Part shown: positions 42,452-53,691 of the stretch, piece by piece | How the letters are laid out: each line of letters begins with the position of its first letter | Position numbering within the stretch: the first letter of the stretch is position 1 | Assembly (NCBI GenBank): GCA_021018995.1 | Contig: CM037587.1 | Location: forward strand, 16,121,366 to 16,185,365 | Source of the DNA: Chloranthus sessilifolius | Taxonomy: Eukaryota; Streptophyta; Magnoliopsida; Chloranthales; Chloranthaceae | Direction of reading: 5' to 3' | Length of the DNA: 64,000 nucleotides | The notes under the pieces: model-generated | What the model saw: only the letters and a program-made list of their open reading frames with translations | What the model was told of the DNA's origin: nothing | Databases searched by the model: none | Program-made: the position numbers and the translations under genes

Positions 42452-43665
42452 CATGTGTAGATCATGTGACATTTCTCTAACCCCCGTTGTCCTCATTTTC
42501 TGTATAAAGATCAAGTGATCTGTGGCACACACGAAATCGATGGTCATTGATATGATGGTTGCCTTTGGAAGCAAAAGTTATGATGGTTGCCTTTGGAAGC
42601 AAAAGTTATGACAGTTGTTGGAGGAAGTGTTTAAATAATAGCTCACACCGGTGATTCCCTTCACCTTAAGAAGGTGAACTTTTCGTTCTAAATGTCGGCC
42701 GTAGGCCACGTCTGCCTGCCCTATCTAATTCAATCGGTCACGTCGGCCCTATATAATTCAATCGGTCACGTCGGCCCTATATAATTCAATCGGTCGCCGT
42801 CGGCCATGTCAGTGGTATCTAACTCAGTCGATCTTTTACAGGCCGTTGATTTAACCGGATTTCTGTTGCTCGCACAATTGGAACCGAGGCAGAAATCTCA
42901 ACCCACTAATTAAACAGGTTGAATTTAGGCCCTAGGTTCTTCACACAGCCCCGATCAGACCAGACGTACATTATATCGTAACCCAACCAGATCCAACCCA
43001 ATATTCTGCTAATCGGGTCTCGTTGGGGTTGAGGTATACTGCAAATGGCTTTGACCACGAGCCCGACCCAACGTTTGCAGCTCTAACGATGAATGGCACT
43101 TTACCGGTACCGGAGCACCTGGGTACAAAAGCCCTATTGAGGCGCAAAACTGCTTATGAGCATTGGAATCAGAGAAAGTATATCTTTGACCATGCATTGT
43201 TTTAGTGGTAAAAAATATCTGTGTATTTCCCCAGTGTGGGAGAGGGAAATTGACTCGAGCATTGCCAGCAATGCCAATTCCCGGGTATGGTATCGAACAC
43301 TTGACTCCCCCCTAATAGTTATTATAAAGCAAACAAATCAAGGGGCACTCAGATCCTCATAGTTACCAAGTCGGAATTCGGGAAAAACTGTCACGCAGAA
43401 AACGAAAAAAATGTTTGAAAAAAAAAAGGAAGCATTAAAAATATTAAAATAAATATTTTGTTTTTTGACAAAAATGAGAATTTTCGTAAAAAACAGTTTA
43501 AAATAAATGTAAAAGTCGTATTTTTTAATATTTAAAATATGAGTTTTTTTTGTTAGAAAAGCACATTTTAAACGTATTGATGATGAAGAAAAAAGGCGTT
43601 TCCAACTAATTTTTCAAACGGAGATTTTGTTAACTATGCTCATCACTATCCCACAATAAAGTATC
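42452..43665. other. Intergenic stretch with a 28-bp tandem repeat
   Basis: At 42719-42803 a 28-bp unit (CCCTATATAATTCAATCGGT...) repeats three times. Another direct repeat, ATGATGGTTGCCTTTGGAAG, occurs twice at 42549-42610. No gene is supported from there to 43665; short open frames near 43023-43205 have no recognisable domain. Confidence 0.65.
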
Positions 43666-44388
43666 TAGGGCTGTCAAGGTCTGGTCGAGCCAAAATTTTG
43701 GCCAACCGATCAAAAGAGCATATGCTTGACCTGACCAACAATGCACCTTGACCCGATGGGTCAAAGAGGCATATGCCCAACCCGATTCAATAAACCTCCT
43801 TAAATCCCTTTGTATAGTACACATTTAAAATAGTCGGATTAATTAAGTATATGCTAAGTTAATTAAGCATATGAACGAATCTTCGTCTTACATTTCCCCT
43901 CCTCCAGAGATAAATCAAAATCTTTTATGACCTCTTCTACCCATACAAAGGCAAAGCAGCTCTTCTCAAAATCTCAAAAGGTGCTTTGAGTTGGAATCTC
44001 ATTCTAAAGCTTCTCGTGGTTACGGAGGAGCCAGCGACAGGAGAACAAGGACCCAGAGAGCGAGTGAGCCAGCGACAGAACAAGGAACCGGAGAGTGAGA
44101 GTGAGACGATTAGATCGGTGGGGCAGAGGGGCACATAATACCCCTTCTTCTTGATCCAGCCTTTTCTTCATCTGGATTTTATACTTGATTGATTTATCAT
44201 ACACCCGATTTAAGTTTCCAAGATTTTCTAGTATTGATTTATTACCCAAGGTGTCGACATATGTGGAATTCAGGGCGTGACAGAATGGTAGCCAACCCAA
44301 TTTTTGCTCGATCCAACCTAACCTGACAGACCAACACCGCTAAATGATCGAGTCAAGTTATGGCCGACCCGACCTGTTGACAGCCCTA
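43666..44388. mobile_element. hAT-type non-autonomous element, 723 bp
   Basis: Terminal inverted repeats TAGGGCTGTCAA and TTGACAGCCCTA match a very common plant hAT end. Subterminal GTCTGGTCGAGCC / GGCCGACCCGACC phrases continue the inverted pattern. The flanks share only GTATC/ATATC, so the 8-bp duplication is not clear. Inside, around 43930-44260, GC-richer sequence with 'GAGCCAGCGACAG' twice could be captured sequence. No transposase is present. Confidence 0.65.
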
Positions 44389-44940
44389 TGTATATCCTCA
44401 AGGTTATTTATTTATTCATTTATTTTAATAATATACACACTTGGGGGAGATTTTGTCAGGTTTGGTCTACCATAATTGATTACCAAGATAGATAAATAAA
44501 TAAATAAATACATAAATAAACCATTGGAAATCTATACAAAAGAGTTGAGAAAGCATCCCAGATTTTAAGGGAAGCCACTGATTGTTTATTTCCTTTTAAC
44601 TATAGATCACAACAGAAAGTAAGGTAAGGCTTATATGTAACTAAAGACTGGTTAAAGAAGTGGGACTGAAATACAAGCAGAATTAGAGAATCCTCAACTG
44701 TAGATCAGGATAACCAACATTAGCTTTATGCTTCTCAAAGAGCTCTTGAAGGGCTCCAACAAACTGAGAATGAACCTCAGCCACCTGTCCACAAAAAAAG
44801 AAAACATATAAATCTCTCCAAACACAGTGTTTTCAAGATCCAACAAATTACAAAGGCATGTTTGAAGAATTGTGCCACCTCTATGGTGGGTTATGAGTAT
44901 TTTGCCAAATATGTTGAGCCACAAAAAAAACAAAAAAAAG
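44389..44940. other. Intergenic, nothing recognised
   Basis: AT-rich stretch with a short AAATAAAT run near 44493-44520. No supportable gene on either strand. Confidence 0.5.
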
Positions 44941-45338
44941 ATAGTGTACATGTTGCCGAGATGCGTATGCTGAGATGGATGTGTGGAGTAACAAGAACGG
45001 ATAAAGTTCGGAACGAGTACATAAGAGAACGAGTACATAAGAGAAGAGTTGAGAGTAGCACCCTATAAAGAAAAAAATTACGGAATGTCGCTTAAGGTGG
45101 TTTGGACATGTTCATCGGGGGCTAGAAAAAGACCTTGTACGAAGGGTTGAAACGCTACAAGCACAACGAATTGGGAGAAGAGGAAGAACAATGAAGACCT
45201 GGAGGGAAGCTGTAAGAAGAGATTTGAAGGATTGCAAAGTCACAAAGAGCTTAGTGCTGATAAAAAAGAGTAGAGAAATAGGATTCGCAAAGCCGGCCCC
45301 ATATAGAGGGAATAAGGCTGTGATGATAATGATCATCA
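44941..45338 (+). pseudogene. RTE-type LINE, 3' end of reverse transcriptase ORF and tail
   Basis: The plus strand encodes VAEMRMLRWMCGVTRTDKVR, then RWFGHVHRG, then MKTWREAVRRDLKDCKVTK and KPAPYRGNKAVM, the conserved C-terminal end of plant RTE LINE polyproteins. The sequence ends in GATGATAATGATCATC, matching the TGATGATGATG-type tail of plant RTEs. Only the last roughly 130 residues remain. Stop codons and frame changes occur before RWFGHV. It is a 5'-truncated dead copy, as is usual for LINEs. Confidence 0.75.
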
Positions 45339-45575
45339 CAGCCTTATTCCCTCTATTTGGCGCCGGCTTTGCGAGTAAGCTCTCTTCTAATCAGCGCTAA
45401 GCTCACTATAACTTCGCAATCCTTAATATCTATTTTCATGACTTTCCCTCTAGGTTTTCATGGGTCTTCCATTTCATATTTACTAGTGACCTTTTCTCCT
45501 ACTTGTGCTTGTAGCGTCTCAACCCTTCGCACAGGGACTGCAACATGCTTCCAATGAACATGTCCAAACCATCCG
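45339..45575 (-). pseudogene. RTE-type LINE, second copy in tail-to-tail orientation
   Basis: The minus strand encodes GWFGHVHWKHVAVPVRRVET, then LQAQVGEKVTSKYEMEDP and, after a frame change, the same 'kDCEV' region as the neighbour. Its 3' end meets the first copy's 3' end, giving the palindrome CACAGCCTTATTCCCTCTAT / ATAGAGGGAATAAGGCTGTG. It is a dead fragment. Confidence 0.72.
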
Positions 45576-45613
45576 ACCCCAAATAAATGGGATGATGCTG
45601 TGATGATGATGTA
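45576..45613 (+). repeat. RTE LINE tail fragment
   Basis: GACCCCAAATAAATGGGATG followed by CTGTGATGATGATG is the plus-strand 3' end of another RTE copy. It directly abuts the minus-strand copy. Confidence 0.6.
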
Positions 45614-46349
45614 TATAATTACATATGAATGTAAACAGATTGACTCTCCTTGGTGACTTTGAATAATCATGAAGAACCTTTTAACCATTGGATCAGCAAA
45701 AAGCCGACTTCCATGAATTCCAAGGCCTCCAAAGGCCCCTAAAAACATTAAAACATGCTGTTGGCCAGACTCGATGGATAAATAGGCACTTCATAAGTGA
45801 TGATGCCCTATATTCATTATATATATATTGCTTCCATATCAAATGAGTGTAAGAAAGGGATTTTTACCAAAACTCACCCCAAAACCAAACTGTTTACCAA
45901 AAAATGTGTTCAGGATTTTTACCAAAACTCGCCCCAAAATCAAATTGTGTACCAAAACATGTGTTCCCCAAAGTATTTACCATAACATGCCTGCAATAGT
46001 AGTGCCCACTGGGCTGGGTGTAATGAGTAGAGATCTCCTGCCAGCAGTCTTCTCTTCCTATCCTTCACTTTGCTTGAGAGATCTGCTCTCCTCTGACCTC
46101 ACCGGGTTGGGCGGGGGGGAGGAAGGAGTGGGTGGTCAATAGTAGTACCCGGGTCAAATAAGCGACCGTATAGGGTATCCTTTGGTAAATATTTTTAAAC
46201 ACACCTTTTGATAATAAGTATAGTTTTGTGGTGGCTCTTCATTAAAATCGGTGGGGAGCCAATTAGGGGTGGGGGTGCTTAGTTAGAGGCTCTTTGTCCC
46301 CATTTTTACCTACAGTATGTGTGGTTTCTTTCTTTAAATTTTGAGTTTG
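45614..46349. other. Intergenic with a 55-bp tandem duplication
   Basis: At 45859-45968 a 55-bp unit (GATTTTTACCAAAACTC(A/G)CCCC...) occurs twice in exact tandem. The rest shows no supportable gene. Confidence 0.7.
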
Positions 46350-46730
46350 TACTAGGTACTTAACCAGAGCGCTGTTGCTCTTAGTACTTGGGTCACTTTT
46401 TGGGATATGTGCCATGTGGAACCATCACGTGTTCCATGTGATTTGACGCCCATGATTCCAATTTATTTGGAAAAAGATTGAAACGAGAAAAGATCTCCAT
46501 CATCTGATTCAATGGAGTCAAGTGCCATCTGAAATTAATGGTATTAATACCATTAGTCCAACATGATGCTGAATCTAACGATGGAGTGCGCTTTTCATCC
46601 CAATCTTTTACACTACAGAGATTTAGATCATGGCACTACTATCAGAACGGTACACATGTTAAACTGACATGTCCGAAAAGTGACCCGAGTACCAAGTCAC
46701 CTGGCATTCGTGTTGCTTACCTAATACTTT
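46350..46730. mobile_element. Fold-back element copy 4
   Basis: Arms pair across TTAGTACTTGGGTCACTTTT / AAAAGTGACCCGAGTACCAA, CATCATCTGATTCAATGGAG / CTGAATCTAACGATGGAG and GGTATTAATACC at the centre. Interior 'cccaatctt' and 'gatcatggca' phrases match copies 1, 6 and 7. No coding sequence. Confidence 0.78.
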
Positions 46731-47604
46731 CTCTGTCTACCATAACTCACAGCATATAATTTCAGTCCCTTGATAACATTAAAATTTCTGTACCTCTTCT
46801 GCGGTGGGTTGTGAATTTTTCTTGACCTCAATTGGTTTTCCAACCACGACATGCATGGGATGTCTGTAGGGTATAGGTGACCTACATAAAGACAAGATTT
46901 TCAGTATAATAGTACTTACCAAAGAAACTAGAAAAATTCTCTACAATACACCTGCACAAAAGCGTCCCAACTATTTGAAAAAGTGTCGCGTGATTTATTC
47001 ATAAAACGAATTAATTGTGAATAGATCATGGATTATTAAAAAATCACGAGTTTTATTGCATTTTGTAATTTTGAGTGACGGCCATCGGCCATAAATGACA
47101 TTATGTAGATGAACTTATGGTTGAATTGTGAACGTTTTTTCGTAGTTTTGTATGATGTGCAGTGAATTATGATTGTTAATTTGTCAATAATAATTTATTT
47201 TTTTTGTGTTTTGTTTAGATGGATGTGACGAGTTTCTCTAGGAGCCCCGCTGCCCGTTTCTCGACCAACTATGATGAACTGGGCAATCAGTTCTTACTCT
47301 GAGAGATCAGAGCCCTGCTCCCAGGAGGAAGCATTGATGACATTTTGCAGTAAATTACATGTGGCAGGTTGTTCCCACTTCGCAGGCAAGATCCGGAGGT
47401 TGGACGCCCTTTGCAAATGTGGGTCGAATGCTGCCCAGCCAATCCCTTCAACTCCCAGGACATTCTGCTGTGACCCAATTTTTTTCCACAATCTTTGAAT
47501 CCATCTCCCGGATGCCTCCCCTTTGCCGTTTATGGTGACGCCCTCCCCAGGGAGGGAGCCAGGATTTTCATCCACGGGGCACACAATGGTAAAGTTGTTG
47601 ATCA
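46731..47604. other. Intergenic, unassigned
   Basis: No gene recognised. An open minus-strand stretch near 47294-47600 (VCPVDENPGSLPGEGVTING) has no domain I can name. It could be decayed LINE sequence but nothing diagnostic is visible. Confidence 0.35.
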
Positions 47605-48022
47605 TAAGTACTAGACCCCAATGCTGATGCTCTTGGTACTCGGGTCACCTTTTTCAGGATGCAGGGCGCAGGGCCATGTGGAACCATCATGTATTCCATG
47701 TGATTTGATGAGTATGATCTCAAGACCTACCGTGCAAAAAAATTGGATTGAAATGTTGTTTCTCATCTCATCTGATTCCAAATTGTCAAAGGCCAGCTAA
47801 AATTAATGGTATGCTGGATTTACATGGTAGCCATTATATTTAGATTAAGTTTCATTGCTTTGACATAGATGATAGAGATCGTTTTTTGTCTTTGCACCAA
47901 GGGTCTTTAGATCATGGCGCACCTATCAGATGACACACATGATGATTCCATGAGGAACACATGCCAAAAAGTGACCCAAGTAGCAGATCACCTCTTGCTC
48001 ATAGTGCTTACCCAATACTAAC
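47605..48022. mobile_element. Fold-back element copy 5
   Basis: Arms pair as GCTCTTGGTACTCGGGTCAC / GTGACCCAAGTAGCAGATCA, CATGTGGAACCATCATGTA / CACATGATGATTCCATGAGG and TCTCATCTCATCTGATTCC / GACATAGATGATAGAGATC. Its ends match copy 4 and the promoter fragment at 32050-32115. Confidence 0.78.
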
Positions 48023-49690
48023 TCTAAACTTATAATAGACACAAACAACTGTCCATCAGATGAACGCTTCTTCCAGATTATTCTATGATCGTCCACTTAT
48101 TACACCAATTGGCACGTGTTCTTTAACAATCCAAGTCATCAAGATGATAGTTCATATAATGAACTAAAGTGGGCCCACAAATCACTCTCATTCACGCTAA
48201 GATGGACGGCAGTTACATATTTTTTCAACGATCAAAATGCACCAAATTTTTTTGGCTGAGTCGTGTCAATGATGGGCTGTCTGTTGGACATATCTTACTG
48301 ATCAAACAAGTCTGTCACTTGGCTAAAAAGTAGATGGTTATGACACACTCTGTTTTGATAAGGATATAGGAGTTATCCTCATTTTGAAATGTTGAGGGGG
48401 CACGTGCCCCTCCAAGTCTATACCTGCTCTGCCCTGGAAGTAACCAGGGCCTCCTTGGGGGTTTCTGCCATATTTGATAGAGATTGATATCTTTACCCAG
48501 GCCTCGGGCATATTTATTCTCACCTACTTCGAACCCCTTAACCCCTTGAGGACCCTGGACCTCTCGAAAGATGCAAGTCCTAATGAATTCAAAATGTGAA
48601 TTCTACTAAAGGTAGCTTCCATGCATACAATAGGATATATACAAGAAAGAGATGAAGGGTTGAGTACTGCTCACCATGATGGACACATTCTTACTTCTTT
48701 CGATCGGGAGGGACCTTCAGTCTTCCCTGGACGACTTGTTCTTGTCCCCGTATCCGGGAGGACGTGAATGATTCCTCTCCGCTCTTGTATCTTCAACCCC
48801 TCACTGACGCCCGGGCCACCTCCAACCTCTCCTACAGGCCCAATCTGTGGCAAGATGCCTCTCTGATTGTGGCTTCGAATTTGAATGAATTAGCAGGAAG
48901 ACTTAGGGGATAACAGGTCAAAGAAGTGCAGTTGTGAAATAGGGACGAAGGTTATCCTCCCCCCATGGCTCAGGTGGAACAACCACAACATGCACCACCT
49001 CTGGCGCTAGGTTCCAGGTCATGGCCACTTGACACCTCAGGAATTCAATCAAATGAGAGCGTCTTCATGCTTTGGTTCGAAAATGGTGTTGTTCCCATAC
49101 TCCATCTCCCGTTGGAGGTTCCCATGTGGCTATTCATTGCCTCCTCAATCTCACAAATCTGACACTCCTCGATATCGATGCCCCAATTGACAGATGTCTA
49201 GCCGCAAGTGTCTCCCCCTTGCTCCACTGACGAGCATGGGCCTTGGGTTGTCCCCTCTCGACTGTCTCTTTCCTCACTTGTCGGTAGCTTCTCCTCTCCC
49301 CTCTCTATCAGGATGCTTGTTGGCTTTGTCTTGGGCCTCACCGACCTTGTCCCTTCACCATTAATGATCTTTCGACGCCCTTTAATGTTGCCCATGACAT
49401 GCTCTTTGGCTCCTCGTACTTTGAATATGTAATGATTCTCAGGATCCTCCTTATGAGAGGTACTGATACAACTACAAGCACTTATTGCACATTTTCCTGC
49501 CACACTGTATTTATGGATTTGAGTTCTCTGTCCCTTTCAGACTTCTCCTGATCCGACAGCCCGTCTGGGCCTAGTGGGTTTTGTTCCATCTCTGAAACCT
49601 TGTTCTAACTTTTGATTTTTCCTTTTCACACGTCTTCGGCCAGACACTGATGTAATTTTCTCTTCAATAAAATTACGTCTTTTCGTAAAA
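48023..49690. other. Possible L1-type LINE remnant, mixed orientation
   Basis: The right end (about 49600-49690) reads 'GATGTAATTTTCTCTTCAATAAAATTACG' style sequence and closes with GTAAAAAAAA, like the 3' tail of plant L1 LINEs on the plus strand. The GC-richer stretch 48660-49500 is open in pieces on the minus strand (MAGKCAISACSCISTSHKED, ENHYIFKVRGAKEHVMGNIK), which could be ORF1 inverted relative to the tail. No reverse transcriptase motif is visible, so this is tentative. 48023-48360 shows nothing. Confidence 0.3.
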
Positions 49691-50452
49691 AAAATGTTTA
49701 TAATCTTTTAGCATGAACAATTGTCCATGAAATTATGTTTTTTTTTTGCTTTGAAGAATGCTAGTTTGCTGAGAAAATGTAAAAAACATGGCATAAATAT
49801 TTAGCATATTGAATATATGTATATAGGGAAATGGGAAAATACCAGTGTACCTAGATACTTGGCACGGATGCCAAGTGTCAAGGTGCCAATAGGTGTTTGG
49901 CACGCCAAATTCTAAAGATTCCAATACAGCAGCACGACCTTAAAATAAATAAATTAAATAAATAGAATACATAGAAAAACAATTGAAGAGAAATCTTAGA
50001 TAGCCAATTGAGAAATGTAATGACAGGATACATGGTATATGTCATGAACCTAAATAGAAGATTCTATATCATAAAAATCGTTTTCAACAATTCAAACATT
50101 TTATTTAGTAGTTACTTTACTTTACACAATTTTTTTTTTTGAAACGTTCATTTTATCGTTGTCAAAACGATGAGCATTTTGTTGGTATTGTGTGATCTTT
50201 TCATACGTCTAGAAGTTTCGTGTTGTTTGAGGAGTGTCCAAGTGCCACCAAGTGTCGGCACATGTGCCAAGTGGACAAGAATCCCAAAACTAGAAGTGCC
50301 AAGGTAACACTGGAAAATACACTCTAGTGAAGGTGAAAACGCTACACTCTACTACCATATCATGTGCCACGTGGCACGTGTGCCAACTGGCTAGATCTCC
50401 CTAAGGGTTCACCGATTTAAAAAAATAATAAATTTAATAGCCAAAGGGGATT
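49691..50452. other. Intergenic, nothing recognised
   Basis: AT-rich with several 'GCCAAGTG(T/C)' and 'GTGCCAA' phrases near 49870 and 50240-50390. No gene or element boundary is visible. Confidence 0.45.
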
Positions 50453-51176
50453 ATGTAGGTTTTCTTTGAAAATTTTCCACCATGAATTTTAAACACCATT
50501 GACCATAGAATTTAATAGCGTTGTTTTTGGATAATATCTGATTGTTGATGTGATGCTCTCGTGGCACCCTATTCTCGGGTGGGTGCCACATGACAGACAA
50601 CTGGCACCCTATTCTTAGGTTGGGTGCCACATGATAGAAAAGGCCTCCGTCCTCCAAGCTTCCACGTGGCACCCAAAATATTGTTTCGATGCCACATGGA
50701 GCTCGGGTGCATTGCTTAGATCATCTTTGAAAAAAAAATTTGAAAACTCATCTCCACCGTCTGTTTTTTGAACCGTGAAATGTGAACCAATAAAACCCGT
50801 CAAACTTTGACTTGTGGGTTTAAAAAGTTTTTTTCGATTTTTTTTTTTTTAATATTGATCTATACCGTCCACTTGTGCTCCACGTGGCACCCAAACACTG
50901 TTTTGGGTGCCACGTGGATCTTGGAGGACGGTGACCGTCCTCCAATGGAGGACGGTGACCGTCCTCCAATGGAGGACCTAACCGGCTCCCATGTAGGTTT
51001 TCTTTGAAAATTTTCCACCATGAATTTTAAACACTGTTGACCATGGAATTTAATAGCGTTGTTTTTGGACAATATCTGATTGTTGATGTGATGCTCTCGT
51101 GGCACCCTATTCTCAGGTGGGTGCCACATGACAGACAACTGGCACCCTATTCTTAGGTTGGGTGCCACATGATAGA
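50453..51176. repeat. 186-bp direct duplication around a palindrome-rich spacer
   Basis: The block starting ATGTAGGTTTTCTTTGAAAA occurs at 50453-50638 and 50991-51176, both 186 bp with about six differences. The 352-bp spacer holds CCACGTGGCACCCAAA twice, its inverse TTTTGGGTGCCACGTGG, and a palindromic 24-bp unit (GGAGGACGGTGACCGTCC + TCCAAT) twice in tandem at 50923-50970. No coding sequence is supported. Confidence 0.85.
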
Positions 51177-51233
51177 CATCTGGCTCGGGTGTAGCACTCA
51201 GCACTACACTCAAGTGTAAACTCTGAGGCCTCT

Positions 51234-51261
51234 TGTGTGTGTGTGTGTGTGTGTGTGTGTA

Positions 51262-51320
<59 letters not shown>
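51234..51320. repeat. (GT)n then (AT)n microsatellite
   Basis: About 27 bases of GT repeat and, after a CTAT-type joint, about 57 bases of AT repeat. Confidence 0.95.
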
Positions 51321-51323
<3 letters not shown>

Positions 51324-51603
51324 AGGGCCGGGACTATGTGTCCGGACGCAGCCGTGAGGGTTGTGTCCATAACATCTAAGCACCAAGTGGCACCCATCAC
51401 GAGGATCAGGTGCCACGACAACTTAGACAGGATCGATCAGGTATTACCCAAAAAATTCAGGCATTATCTGGTGCATATTCACTGTTGAAAATGTGGTCAA
51501 GTGCCCAAAATCAATGCACCAAGTTGGTTGAGCGTCACCTTATGTTTGACCGATCAAAGGGAGGTCAGAAAAGTTTTAAAAAAAAAAAAAAAAAAATTTA
51601 AAA

Positions 51604-51675
51604 ATCACATGCCCTATGGCTGATCAACCCAAAACGGGAGTTGTTTTGGGTTGATCATGCCCCGTGGCATGTGAT
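51604..51675. repeat. Hairpin with about 30-bp arms
   Basis: TGATCAACCCAAAAC pairs with GTTTTGGGTTGATCA, and the outer parts ATCACATGCCCTATGG / CCCGTGGCATGTGAT continue the arm across a 7-bp loop. It could fold into a long stem, but no small-RNA family is recognised. Confidence 0.75.
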
Positions 51676-51712
51676 TTGGCATCCAGGTGGAGCCCTCCAG
51701 ATGCATTTCCCC

Positions 51713-51715
<3 letters not shown>

Positions 51716-51799
<84 letters not shown>
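51716..51799. repeat. (CT)n then (AT)n microsatellite
   Basis: About 50 bases of CT repeat followed by about 34 bases of AT repeat. Confidence 0.95.
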
Positions 51800-51800
<1 letters not shown>

Positions 51801-52390
51801 TCATCATGATTAGTATTTTGTAATTTTTCCAACTTTTTCCAAACATTTATATTGTTAATTTATTCTAGAACTCCAACTTTGTCACTCTGCACCAGCATGA
51901 TAAAAGGAGGATTTCTCCTTCACTCTTTTAACATTGAATGAAGGATTTGATTATCAAAACATTAAAAATAACTTTTAAAAAGGTGAAGAGAGGATTTGAG
52001 AGATACCCGAACCTCCCCCAATAGAGAATGGGAGTGAACTTGATTGCTCTAGAAAAACGTCGGTACCATTCTCCGCTGGGCCTCCACCATTTGTAAATAT
52101 TACTCTGTATTTTGCAAAATTGGGAGGGAAGGTTCAAATAATTAAGCCTTGTGGAAGTGGACTCGTCACAAATATTTGTGAATCAGATTTTAGATTCCAA
52201 TCATTTTTTGTTTGTTCCAACTTCCATGCACATCTGGAATTCCAAATGCATACACATGTGACAACAATTTGTGGTGCATACCCAATTATGTTCACATATC
52301 AACACAAGCATATATCACGAAAAGTAATGAATACATACATCTGTATTACGTGAACACATAATTCGGTAAAGATATACTTGTGTACAAGCT

Positions 52391-52441
<51 letters not shown>

Positions 52442-52823
52442 TTCCTAAACATACATGTGTATGAACTCGTGTGTAGAAAGCAAATGTGTACATATGTTCA
52501 GCACACCAACATGCAAAACATATATACAGAGCACAAACGTGGATATGTACAATATACACATGAACGTTTTTCTTTAACGCAATAAATAAGCTGCGATTCT
52601 GGTGTTGGTTTAAATAGGGGGAAAGGCTTGAGTCCCAACTTGACCATTTGGACAAAAGGAGATTGACCTCAGTGCTTGGCACCCGGGTCAGGAACCTGAT
52701 ACCAGCTCTATGTATATATATATATACACGGTACATGAGTCCACATGCGTTCATGTGGATTTGCAAACATGCATGTACACAAGTAGTCACACGTACATAA
52801 GCCCACCTCTCCGCACATTTTTT
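51800..52823. other. Intergenic with an (AT)n tract
   Basis: The tract 52394-52439 is uninterrupted AT. A shorter TATATA run lies near 52712-52727. Between 52450 and 52560 the sequence is rich in ACATA/TGTACA phrases. No supportable gene. Confidence 0.6.
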
Positions 52824-53239
52824 AGGGTACCTCTGTTCACACTTACGTCTGAAACTACTCAGAACCCATTGACAGCTTCGAATCAGATGATGGAGGTAGT
52901 TTTTCACCCCAATCTTCCACACAATGGATATTGAGACCATGATCTTACCATCAGACGGTCAATGTTTGATTCGACGTGTGACAGATCCCAATAACATGCC
53001 CTAAAATCATGTTTGAGCATGATGTGTCATACGATTTTAGAGCCACTTTTGAGTATCCGTGCAGTGTGGAATAAAAAATTGGCAGTCTGATGGTACATTC
53101 ATGGTCTCAAAATCCATTTGTGTGGAAGATCGGGGTGGTTAAACGATCTCCATCGTCTGATTAAAAGCAGTCAATGGCTTTGAAGGGGTTTGGGATGTAG
53201 GCGCTTTCAGTAAACCTGTAGTGCAAACAGAGGTACCCC
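52824..53239. mobile_element. Fold-back element copy 6
   Basis: Ends GGGTACCTCTGTT and AACAGAGGTACCC are inverted. The arms continue as CCATTGACAGC / GCAGTCAATGG, CAATCTTCCACACAATGGAT / ATCCATTTGTGTGGAAGAT and TCTTACCATCAGACGGTCAA / CAGTCTGATGGTACATTCA. The middle pairs CCTAAAATCATGTTTGAGCA / GATTTTAGAGCC. Confidence 0.82.
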
Positions 53240-53691
53240 ATTTTTAATAAATAAATAAGAGATTCTTCCCATCTATTCCTATCATGCAGCAAACCAAAAG
53301 TGACGATCGGACGTCACGGGGGAAATGAAATCATGCGATGCAGAATGTAAATCATAAAATACTTTTTAAGCTGGAGTGCTCCGGAGTACCGATCAAGTGT
53401 AAACTTACAAACCATAAATTTATAAAAAAACGTTACCAACCTGACCAAAGCTGAAAACCGGAACTAGAGGGCGGCCCAGATCCATGGCTATGCGTACAAA
53501 ACCTTTTCTTGCTTTGAGGAAGGCGACCTATGAAAAATAGGTGGAATCTTAACATGAGTTAATGCAAAACAAAAATCAACAACACATTCAATTCAATAGG
53601 CAAATGTCGGGATAACACTATAACCTTTCAATTTTCTAGCGCTTTATAATGTTCCGATCATTGTAATTTTTGCCTACCTATATTCACGCTT
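53240..53691. other. Spacer between fold-back copies 6 and 7
   Basis: No gene or repeat structure recognised on either strand. Confidence 0.45.

Noticed and set aside
43009-43205. Short frames on both strands near 43.1 kb as a possible small gene
   Set aside because: No motif, no codon-like pattern and overlapping frames on opposite strands.
45828-46142. 104-residue plus-strand frame
   Set aside because: Half of it is a 55-bp tandem duplication and the rest lacks any domain.
51604-51675. microRNA precursor
   Set aside because: The arm length is plausible but no known mature sequence was recognised, and the window is full of fold-back elements that give similar hairpins.
51210-51846. Open frames with IYIYIY, ERERER, SLSLSL or THTHTH runs
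   Set aside because: These are translations of microsatellites.
52299-52940. Minus-strand open frame of 213 residues
   Set aside because: It crosses an (AT)n tract giving a run of IYIYIY and half of a fold-back element; no conserved domain.
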